Positions 55,474-64,000 of a stretch of DNA of 64,000 nucleotides are shown here, in pieces. Where the stretch lies: positions 310,001-374,000 of the forward strand of contig VIIQ02000589.1 of assembly GCA_007449985.2 (NCBI GenBank), in the 5' to 3' direction. The stretch is from Desmodesmus armatus (Eukaryota; Chlorophyta; Chlorophyceae; Sphaeropleales; Scenedesmaceae). Below the pieces are notes generated by a model, which saw only the letters and a list, made by a program, of their open reading frames with translations, was not told where the DNA came from and searched no databases. Every line of letters begins with the position of its first letter. The stretch's first letter is position 1. The position numbers and the translations under genes are program-made.

Positions 55474-56722
55474 CAAGCAGCAGCAGGTGCAGCAGCAGCG
55501 TTAACAGCGTCAACAGCACCTGCTGTCGCCAGCCTGGCATGATGGAGTGTGTGTGCGCATGGCACGGCTGGGTTGACAGCTGGGCACCACATAGGGGCTG
55601 GGAGGGTTAGAGGAAGTGGAGCAGCACCTTGGAGGCGGTTGACGCAGCCTGGCTGCCCTGCATGTAGCTGCTGCAGCGCACAGCACGCATGCTGGGATGG
55701 AGCCTCCTCGTGTCGTGCCAACACACCATGCGGCAGAGCAGAATAGAGCAGAACAGAGCAGAACAGAGCAGGGCAGCAGCACAGGCCACACCAGCACCCA
55801 CACTGACACCCCACACACTGTCGCATTGCTGCCATGATGTTTATGTGCAGGTGCTCAAGCACAAGAGACAGCAGGCGGCTGTGAAGTGGGTGTAGGGCAC
55901 TCACCACTCGCCATGGGGGGAGCTCGGGTCACTGGCAATGGGTAAGTTTGCGTTATGCGCAGGATGGGTTGCAGAGTTGTGCTGGGCAACATCAGCAGCA
56001 GCGTAGCTGCCAGCACACCGCAGCGTCCTTTTGTCACTGCGCGTGACTTGGCAGCAGCTGCAGGAAGCACGGGAGGACACACCCAATGTGAGCAGGAGGT
56101 AGAGCAGCATGCAGTTGTGACCATCGCTGACACATGCAGCAGGAGGGGGGGGGGGGGTGGAGAAGCACAGCATGCCACAAATAGCATTGCGGTTGCTTGT
56201 AGTAGCCTTGGTGTTAAGGCATACATATGTGCCAAAGCGTATCACTGTGCTGACCTGGTTCTCCGCTGTACCTCCCCTACTGCCCCCCCCCTCCTTGTCT
56301 TGCCACAGCAACCACAATGGTGTGGTGTGTGCCTCAGACTTTATCAAGTGCTACATCTGCAGGGACAAAGTACTCGAGAAGCACATGAAGAAATGGGCGA
56401 GTGCTTGTCTGGGACTCATGCCAGCGTGAAAGTGGTGTGGGGCTGCTACAAGGACATACGTCTGCCACACATCGATGGCAGTGGCGCTTTGAAAACAGCT
56501 GCTTGGCAGCTGGTTCAGTGTGCAGAATGTCAAGAACAGAACTATGCAGCACTGTGTTGGATCAAAACTGAATTGTGCTGTTTTCTGCACTCTTGTGTTG
56601 TGTTGGTGTGGTGTTGCCTGCAGCGTAACACTTGGTTGTGCAGTAAGTGCATGCCGGGCTGTGGCAGTGGTGGTGATGGTGACCGCAAGGTGGGTGCCTC
56701 ATTCCCATGCCCCTTTCAATAA
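55474..56722 (+). other. Possible exons of a Cys-containing protein, or alternative 3' exons of copy 6
   Basis: Two short stretches look like exons: 55851-55889 (acceptor TGTGCAG|GTG; VLKHKRQQAAVKW, then a GT) and 56310-56397 (acceptor CCACAG|C; HNGVVCASDFIKCYICRDKV then LEKHMKKW), with a C-x2-C pair. A third, ending in a stop at 56720-56722, has RNTWLCSKCMPGC, another C-x2-C. The pairs could make a zinc site, but the phases cannot be joined into one chain, so no gene is called. GCCAGCCTGGC occurs at 55528-55538, where a further array unit or a new gene might begin. Confidence 0.2.
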
Positions 56723-58272
56723 AGTGCAATGCAGTACCGTACTCTACATCATAATACTGTACAGGTACCAAGGACAAGATCCCAGCCATGGCACTAGGGG
56801 GTGTACAGAAAGTACGGGCCCACAGTGTTCTGAGAGCAAAAAAACAACATGGTGAAGGGTAGGGAGGGTGCACCATAGGCAAGACACATGTTCCATAGTC
56901 TTTTTAATGACCCTCACGACACGCTTCACAGCCTGCCCCCCCCCCCCAAACCTGAGATCATAATCTGAGCTTGAAGCACCCAATGCTGTTCTTGTGCACC
57001 TGGTGCTCCCTTACAAACTTCACCCACCCCATGTGTCATCGCTGCCAATTTGTGCCTCCCCCCCCCCCCCCCAAACACACACACAACCACCACCACCACT
57101 GCACACAGACCCCATCCTGAGCTCCATCCTGAGACCCGATGCTGTTCTCGCGTCTGTGGTTCCCCATGGAGGCTGTTTCATGGCTGAGGGAGCAGGTTGC
57201 CGGACGATGCACAGGTGAACATGGGGGAAATGACGTTGTTGGCAGTCCGTGTGCCACATGTGGCGGTGGGGTGCGGGGGGCAGCAGCTATGAGCGTATGT
57301 GTGGCGGTGGTGGTGCGGGGGGCAGCATATCACCACTGCAAAGTGGCTTCCGTGCTACACTTCCTGACAACATGTACGGTACAGTACATGTATATGGGTT
57401 TTTAGCCTTGGCAGCTGCCCCGCTGGGCACAGTTGCACAGCAGGCCCCCTGAGACTGTGGTCGGTTGCAATCTGCGTGTGGGACAGTTCAGGCAAAAGAG
57501 TGGGACCCTCTCAGGAGAGGGGAATACTGTGGGACAGTTCAGCGCCCTTTGCATTTGGACACCACAACAAAAATTGCCCACATCAGCACCTCAATGGTTC
57601 CCATGTGGCTGGTGCCTTAAAATCCACATATATCCAGACCAGGGCTCGCAACATACGTCTTTATAAAGACAAACAGGCAGATTGGGCGTTTTGCAAAGAC
57701 GTTGGGACAGAGCCATCTTTACAGGCACAGACAAAAACTGGGCTCAAGAGGACCCCCAGCTGTGGGTTGTTGCAGGAACTGGAGCCTTCACAGCTGACTA
57801 ACACTGTGTGGGGGCACTGCTAAAGACAAACTTCCAGCCTCATCTTTACATACACAGACGGGCTTGGGCAGAAGTTGCGACCCCTGATCCAGACCAGATA
57901 CTTGCTGAATGGTGGATTGCGTGTTAGGACATCAAGACAGAGTTACAGACAGCCCTAGCCAGGGTATCAGCTTGCTGTCGCAAACATAAACTTGGCTGTC
58001 CTTGCGCGGGCCCGCGGCCACCCCGGGGCCCCGGGGTGGCCGTGTCAAAAGGTGTGTCGCGGCAAATGGCAGCCTGTCAAAACATTGGTACACTACATGT
58101 GTTCATATGGCTGTTTTCAGAGCTACTGGCAGATGTGTCAGTTGTGATCATTCATGGCAACAGCCATGTTGTCTGCAGTGCCTCGTGACCCCTTGCCATA
58201 TCGTGCTGATGCAAGTATGAACTGCTCACGATCAAAAATCATTGGTAGTGCGTGTGCAGGAAGGAATCAACC
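56723..58272. other. Intergenic region with C runs and a GC palindrome
   Basis: C runs of about 11-14 at 56936-56947 and 57058-57072, a CAC-rich tract after the second, a duplicated GTGGCGGTGG..GGGGCAGCA block at 57259-57330, repeated TGTGGGACAGTTCAG at 57477-57490 and 57531-57543, and the palindrome at 58006-58042. No exon supported. Confidence 0.45.
58006..58042. repeat. Two adjacent perfect GC palindromes
   Basis: GCGGGCCCGC at 58006-58015, overlapped at its last base by a 28-bp perfect palindrome at 58015-58042 centred on CCCCGGGG|CCCCGGGG. Extremely GC-rich against its surroundings; about 230 bp before the hydrolase start. Confidence 0.9.
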
Positions 58273-61200
58273 ATGTCACTGTCACAAGCGCTGAAGTTGG
58301 CCAATGTGGAGTTGGCTGGTCTCTCTGGCAAGGCCAAACTCCAACGCTTTGGACAGATCGTTCGCTTGTTTGCTTCAGAGGTCGTTGGCACCGTGCAACT
58401 AGCCCCCTTCGCCCTGAAGGCATCCCAGCTGTACAGCAAGCTTCCAGCTCCTACAAACGCCAGCAGCAGCTCCAACGAAGTTTGCCTCGTCAAATCTATA
58501 TACTATGGCAGCAAACCAAGGAATACGGTTGATCTCTACCTGCCTCCTACAGCACAGCAGCAGCACATTGCTGCTGGCCTGCCGGTGGTGCTGTTCGTGC
58601 ATGGAGGTGAGAACAGCAACTCCCTATACTTCTGCAGTAATCAGTGGCTCTAGCCTTCCTGAGTGTATGTAGACATTCGCAGCACGTTCCCTCCCCCACC
58701 TTCAATTTTTATCACTGCCGCAGCACCCAACAGCAGCGGCACCTAGCTATCCACGCGTTGAGTCACTGCCTTTGCCAAGGGCTGTCTGCACCACCACCAC
58801 CACCAGCAGCAGCAGCAGATAATGATGATGATGGTATCATGAACACTCAAAGCATATTTCCCGCTCGCTGTTGTGTCTGCAGGTGTGTGGGCAGCAGGGA
58901 GTCCTGGCACTACGCCCCTCTGGCAGCCAGCCTGGCGCGGTTGGGTGTGATCACTTGTGTGATGCAGTACACGCTGTACCCTGATGCCCTAGTACCACAG
59001 CTGGTGCAGGAGGTGGCTGCTGCTTTTGACTGGGCCCTGGATAATGTGGGCAGCTATGGGGGTGACAGAAACAAGGTGGGCAAACTGTCATGTAAATGTA
59101 CACAGTTTGTTTGGGGGGGGGGGGGGGAGGGGCTGCGGTGAAAGAAGGGAAGAACAGAGGGCACTGCAGCAGCAGTGGTATGAGCACATGTGATGCCTAT
59201 TTGTCGCCTGCAGTGTGTCGCAGCTGTTGGTTTGACGTCCTCGAGACACTCACTGTCAAGCAGCATAGTGACTCCAAATTGACCCCCACCAGCAACCAGT
59301 GATGCAAAGACACCTCCTCCTGCTATTTGCGGCTGCTGTCAGACTTTCACTTGCGTTTGGGGTTTGCTGCCCATTGCTGTTGCAGGTGTCCCTTGTAGGC
59401 CACTCAGCAGGTGCCCAGCTGTGCATGATGGCCCTGCTGCAACGGGCACAAGCAGCACATACAGCAGCAAACAACAGCACCAATGGCCAACAAACCGTTG
59501 CAGCCTCACAGCAGCAGCAGCAGCAGACGCAGACGCATTTGCAGATGCCACAGCAGTTTGTGGGTGTCACTGGTGTCTATGACATCGCTAAACACTACGC
59601 ATACGAGAAAGACAGGGGCGTGCACAGCCTGTCTACAATGCTGCCTGCAATGGGCGGCTTTGAGCAGTTTGCAGCCAACTCACCTAGCGTCATACTGGCG
59701 GCTGCGTTGCAGCAGCAGCTGCAGCAGCAGCAGCATACAAATGGCCAACACAACCCCCTGCAGCAGCAGCAGCAGCAGCAGCAACAGCAGGTGGCGTCCA
59801 ATGGGGCTGCTGCTGCTGGTGTTATGCAGCAGGGTCAGGAGCTCCCTGCGTGTGGGTATTATGACAGTTTCTCACTCAGTGGGGAGAGCATCGCCCACAG
59901 GATAGGTGAGCCTGTGCGTTGCACCCAAGCTGTGTCCACCGCTAAGCATTTGTGTGTGGTAATTGACAGCGTCTCTTCTTGCTCCCTCAGCCGGCCTGAA
60001 ATTATAGCCTGCCCCCCCCGGAGCAGCATGCTGGTAGCCACCTGCCTCGACCCTTGTGCCTGGCTAACTAAATCTCAACTTGTGACGGATGTTTTGCTTG
60101 CATGGCACAGGGTTTGACCGTGGGTCTGACCACTACCTGTCATCTGAGGCCGGTCTCAACCTGCTGAGCCTGTCAGGCATGGCTGCTGTGCCTGACTTCC
60201 CCCTGGAGGCTGCAGCCTACCTGCCCCCCACTGTCCTCATGAGCAGCTGCACTGACCTCACTGTGCCCTGGTGAGGGGAGGGGGGTGGTTTTTCAGGGGT
60301 CCCTCTTTTGTGTACCAAACATGTTGATGCACTCTCGCCACAAGAGATGACTTTGTTACGCACAACGCATGGTTTTGCTCAGTTTCGAGAACCTTTAGCA
60401 AGTTTGATGAGTCACTTGCAGCGTAGTCAGTTGGTGACACTTTGGTGTTCACTCCTCACTGTGCCCTAGTTGGTCACGGCATGGTGTGATGTTGACCAAG
60501 TTTGTTCCACAGTCTAGCTTCAAAAAGTCATGTAGCCATCAAGTGTGGTCCAGCTGGTGGGCCAGCTGATCGGTGAAAGTTCAGGGCAGCTCAGTGCTCA
60601 CTAGGGTTGACCATGCAGCAGAGGCCTTCAGGCGTTCAGTTCAGTAGAACCCTCCACCATCAACCAATGGCGTCGAGAGGCTGCTGTGTCATTGCTGACA
60701 ATATGCCTGATTCACACGCTGTGTGTTGCTGGTGTGTGTGTGTGCCTGCAGGTATGAGAGTGCTGAGCTGTACTGGCGGCTGTTTGACTGCGGGGTGCCT
60801 GTCAAGCACCTGGTGTACAACAAGGTGGGGGGCGGTAGTGCACTGATGGCAGCAGTTGTTGTTGCAGCAGCAGCAGCAGCAGCAGCAGCCTGCCTTGAGG
60901 TATAGAGGGCAGCAGCATTGTTCTAGGGGGGGGGGGGCAGATGCCCTGCAGTTCGACCTGACGTTGGGGGCCCTGTGCCTTGTGGGCGTCTCAAGGACAG
61001 CTTACCCCGCACATGTGGAGAGGCAATATCTGTTACCTCTCATCCTGCATAGCTTCATCGCATTGGTCTACTGCAACGTGCCACGGCTGTCACACTATGC
61101 TGTGTTGCAGGTTGGACATGGCGAATTTGTCACAGAATGGCCCAGCAGCTTCACACAGCCAGAGGCAGACGGCAGCACAAACAGCAGCAGCACCAGCACA

Positions 61201-61521
61201 AACAGCAGCAGCAGCAGCACAAACAGCAGCAGCACCAGCACCAGCACGGGCAGCGGCCTCCAGCAGCAATCACCATGGCTACAGGAGCTGCCATCTTACT
61301 GCAGAGACCTAGCAGTGGTGGCCATGGGTCAGCCGCCTGTCAACTTTGTACACAAGAGCCGAGTGGCAGGCAGTGGCAGCAGTAGCGGTACTGTCAGCAG
61401 CAGCAGTACAGGCCTGCAGGGCGCTGCTAATGCTGACTCTGGCCAGGTGCCAGGCAGTGGAGACGGTGCTGTGGCAGGAGTGAGCAGCCTTGTGCCTGCT
61501 GCCCCTTCAGAGTGGAACTGA
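58273..61521 (+). CDS. Alpha/beta hydrolase resembling isoprenylcysteine alpha-carbonyl methylesterase (about 563 residues)
   Basis: ICME-type enzymes remove the methyl ester from prenylated C-terminal cysteines. Exons: 58273-58606, 58883-59075, 59386-59905, 60111-60270, 60752-60824 and 61111-61521. Family marks: SIYYGSKPRNTVDLYLPP, VVLFVHGG (oxyanion HGG), VITCVMQYTLYPDALVPQLV and NVGSYGGDRNK. The nucleophile elbow is GHSAG (VSLVGHSAGAQLCMMALLQR). FVGVTGVYDIAKHY and ERGVHSLSTM-like text follow, then the acidic residue region SSCTDLTVPW and the catalytic His in VGHGEFVTEW. Exon 3 carries two Gln-rich insertions and exon 6 a long Ser/Thr/Asn-rich insertion not seen in the plant enzymes. Exon 2 is one base short: after HGG|VWA the frame must shift to reach SRESWHYAPLAASLARLG, so either one base is missing near 58890 or the splice is unusual. 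A TGTAA lies at 61569-61573. Confidence 0.82.
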
Positions 61522-61568
61522 AGCCAAAACTTATGCAGCCATCAGAGAGCAGCCAATGGGGATTAATT

Positions 61569-61573
61569 TGTAA
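61569..61573 (+). terminator. TGTAA polyadenylation motif after the hydrolase gene
   Basis: TGTAA 48 bp after the stop codon, in an A/T-richer context. Confidence 0.5.
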
Positions 61574-61870
61574 ACCTCTGCAAAGTGGTTTGCAGCCACC
61601 TGGGTGTTTCTCCCTGTTTCTCATGTGCTGACATGTGACTAACTCAGACACAATTTTGTTACATTGCATCAGAACCGTTTTCCTTGTGCCTCCAGATCCA
61701 CCAGTTGCGTGTGGTGTTTTCATGACATCCACCCTCCAGAGCAACACAACAAACAAGCGGCAACCGACTTGCCTTCTTTCAAAATGGTGTACTTTGAAAC
61801 CTGGTGAATAAGACCTGAGTGAACCCGGGTGGGACCTGGACCATGTTATCATGTTGACGCGAGCTCTCAG

Positions 61871-62008
61871 GTGCTCGTTGTTAACCTTGTTACAGTCATC
61901 GCGAGCCCTTTTGCTCACACCCATTCGCACCCAGTCTTTCTGGCTCATCAGATCAATCACGTCTTCTTCTCCGGACCTCTCCATCACGTACTTCGGAACG
62001 GTCCACAA
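61871..62008 (-). other. Open fragment with SAM-domain-like sequence
   Basis: The reverse strand encodes VPKYVMERSGEEDVIDLMSQ then KDWVRMGVSKRARDDCNKV, which recalls the D-L-x-x-L-x-x-x-D-W/L-x-x-L-G-I/V pattern of SAM domains. The frame is closed by a stop just upstream and there is no start codon or acceptor I trust, so it may be a gene remnant or coincidence. The rest of 61574-62155 shows nothing else. Confidence 0.25.
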
Positions 62009-62155
62009 TAATTTGAGGTATTACAAAACGTTACAAGCCCGTCTATCGGGTAAGACGTTGTCCTCTTGCGTCCATTGCTTGACCAAAACCCACCCGACCT
62101 GAACACGAGGTGCGTCATTCACCTGCCTTCCTGCGCTGCTGTCTGATTATGCAGG

Positions 62156-63935
62156 ATGGAGAACAGGCGTCAAACAGCATCCCTGCTGCTGCAGCTGCCG
62201 GACTCTTGCCTGCTGGCAGTGCTGTGCTGCTGTGCTGACGACCCTCGCACCCTGTCCAGTCCTGCACAGGCCCACAGCAAGCTGCAGCAGGCGGCTGTGC
62301 TGGCAGCCAGAAGCATCAGGGCTGTTGTGTCTCAGCAGCAGCGGGTTAGCAGCATCCTGCAATATTTCAACCACCATGGCCCGCATGTAAGCAGCATCTG
62401 CCTCAGCAAGGGCCCAAAGGGCACAGTCAGCCTTCATCAGCTGCCTCATGACAAGCTGCAAGGGCTGTCTAGCCTCAGTATCAGCGATTTGGCCTTGCAG
62501 CTGCGGCCGGGAAGATCGTTTCGGGGTGTACTGGGGGCCGGGGCGCCGCTCAAGCAGCTGCGACTTCACCGTTGCACGCTGCTTGACAAAGAAAAAGGGA
62601 AGGCACTGGTCGCCGCACTGTCAGCACTGCCAGAGCTGCAGCACCTCAGCTTTGCCATGCCAACGCGCAATCAGTTGCGCTTTCCAAGCCACGTCCTGCA
62701 AGTGCATCAGCAGCTGACATATCTTGAGGTGACAGATGTCAAGTTGAACGACCCTGATGGCCTGCGGCACCTGCAGGGGCTAACACGCCTGCAGGAGCTG
62801 CGGCTGCAATGCATCTTTAATGCAAACACTCTCCAAGCTAGCATGCTGTCAGGCATGCAGCATTTGAGTGTCCTCAAGCTGCACAGCCCCATCAGCTTTG
62901 ACCTAGGCATCTTGGCCGGCAAGCTTTGCCTACAGCACCTCCAGTTTGTGAGCTGCTGGTTGTCTAGTGGCCCAACAGCAGGAGTGAGTGAGCTGCTGTC
63001 CCACCTGCACAGTCTGCAGCAGCTCACCCACCTCCAGCTGACGCAAAGCTTGCTCAGCCACGGCTCAGACCCTCCTGCAGCAGGCTACTCAGCGCTGACA
63101 GCAAGCAGCAAGCTGCAGCACCTCGACATCAGCGGCTGCACGCTGCCAGCTGGTGTGTGGCGGCACATGTTCCCTGCTGGCAGGCAGCTTCCACACCTGC
63201 GGACACTGGTTATCGACAGTGTCTGCCACTGCCAACCCCATGCAGCGACAGCCCCCGATGTCAGCCTCTTTGTCAGCTGCTGCCCTGGGCTGCAATCGCT
63301 CAGCCTGCAGTGGTTGCAGTACAGCCGCGAGCTGCTGGCCCCATTGACGGGGCTGAGCAGCTTGACAGAGCTGTACCTGTGCCCGGAGGTTGGATACTCA
63401 GAGGGGTTTGAAGTGGTGCGGCAGCTGACAGGGCTGAGACGGCTGCACCTGATTGATCACACAGAAAGAGGGGGCCTGTTGCCGCTGACTCAGCTGAAGC
63501 GCCTCACAGAACTGACCTACTGGTGTTGTATCGTAGACGACTATGGTCGTGGCGTGACCTTCGTTCAGGTGAGTGATTTTGCACATGTATATGTGGCTCC
63601 ACACATCGGCCATTGCCTAGGCAAGGCTTCACAAAGCTCTGCACAGAAGGGCGGCAGCCTGAGGCTGGCCGTGCATGCAGATGGGGGCGCTAGTGCCAGC
63701 TGCTTGGACTACCCATGTAAAGTTTGGGCGAGCATGCAGGTTGTCCGTGTGCCGTGGTTACAGACATGGAACCTGATCATGAAATATTTGAGTGTATGTA
63801 TTATTTGATGTGTGCCGCTTTGCCTTGCAGGAGGCCCCTGGTGATGAGCCCGTGTGGCGCCAAGTATTACAGCATCTTCTCAACCACAGCGACCCTGCAG
63901 TGGCACAGCAGGCGGCCGCAGCCCTTGCAGAGTGA
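62156..63935 (+). CDS. Leucine-rich-repeat protein, possibly F-box-like (505 residues)
   Basis: Two exons: 62156-63568 and 63831-63935 (donor CAG|GTGAGT, acceptor TTGCAG|GAG), in phase, 505 residues. The N-terminus, LLLQLPDSCLLAVLCCCADD followed by PRTLSSPAQAHSKLQQAAVL, has the spacing of a degenerate F-box (L-P-D-x-x-L-x-x-V-x-x-x). Irregular LRRs of about 25-30 residues follow: LKQLRLHRCTL, LPELQHLSF, LTYLEVTDVKL, LTRLQELRLQCI, MQHLSVLKLHSP, LTHLQLTQSL, LQHLDISGCTL, LRTLVIDSV, LQSLSLQWLQYSRELLAPLT, LTELYLCPEV, LRRLHLIDH, LTELTYW. The final exon encodes an HLLNHSDPAVAQQAAAALAE end. Such F-box/LRR proteins are greatly expanded in chlorophycean algae and are thought to be substrate adaptors; the substrate is unknown. 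ATG at 62156 is the first in frame after the preceding stop. Confidence 0.85.
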
Positions 63936-64000
63936 TGGCGTCACACATTCTGCAGTGATTGTGACAGTGAGTGGGTGGGTGCATAGGCCTGGGCTGTTCC

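Noticed and set aside
55955..56722. 255-codon plus-strand open frame
   Set aside because: Runs through a G homopolymer and a C homopolymer and across likely splice signals; only short pieces look coding.
1..64000. tRNA, rRNA, CRISPR arrays, bacterial operons, IS elements
   Set aside because: No cloverleaf with A/B boxes, no spaced repeat array, no transposase or integrase motif was recognised; repeats found are microsatellites, inverted repeats and gene duplications.

Overview
The window is nuclear DNA from a green alga, most likely a chlorophycean. Genes are intron-rich with ordinary GT..AG introns. Coding sequence is loaded with CAG/GCA runs that give poly-Gln and poly-Ala. Chlorophyte-type TGTAA motifs follow several stop codons. 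The gene content (intraflagellar transport IFT74, a plant-type RabC/Rab18 GTPase, an isoprenylcysteine-methylesterase-like hydrolase, mitochondrial ornithine aminotransferase) fits a plant-lineage organism that keeps ciliary genes. I rebuilt exon chains by hand from splice signals, reading-frame phase and family similarity. Exon edges are predictions, but most chains close in phase from start to stop.

Layout. 524-1694 (-): 5' part of ornithine aminotransferase, running off the left edge. 1955-6224 (-): IFT74. 6937-7903 (-): small two-helix membrane protein. 8932-11887 (+): GNAT acetyltransferase. 12054-12401 (-): possible 60-residue gene. 12640-14683 (+): PDZ-like protein. 16279-23609 (-): about 1298-residue coiled-coil protein resembling CSPP1/CCDC66. 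24077-27211 (+): Rab18/RabC. 29445-35629 (-): about 1299-residue coiled-coil protein, unrecognised. 35848-38084 (+): unrecognised Gln-rich protein. 39071-55473 (+): tandem array of six related three-exon genes. 55474-58272: intergenic, with possible exons. 58273-61521 (+): alpha/beta hydrolase of the ICME type. 62156-63935 (+): leucine-rich-repeat protein.

The array is the most unusual part. Six copies, spaced 2.4-3.6 kb, share exon sizes of 208 and 155 nt followed by a long third exon. The encoded protein has an N-terminal domain with a W-H-Y-x-L-L-x-T motif that recalls the poorly known COG4278/GRDP (DUF1399) family. A middle segment, a Gln/Ala-rich linker with a basic KR-x-R (nuclear-signal-like) motif and a C-terminal SUMO-like (Rad60-SLD-type) beta-grasp domain follow. 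Where the domain is intact it ends in Gly-Cys, not the Gly-Gly needed for conjugation. The copies are diverging: one has a frameshift before the SUMO-like domain, one has a frameshifted tail, one has a remodelled domain and one lacks the domain. Exon 2 is nearly identical in all of them, and each copy has a palindromic 11-mer, or a degenerate form of it, upstream.

Two ciliary or centrosomal genes (IFT74 and the CSPP1-like gene) lie within 25 kb. Several neighbours are arranged head to head with short shared promoters (35630-35847, 23610-24076, 7904-8931). I saw no tRNA, rRNA, CRISPR array or recognisable transposase. Two large hairpin-forming inverted repeats and several microsatellites are present.
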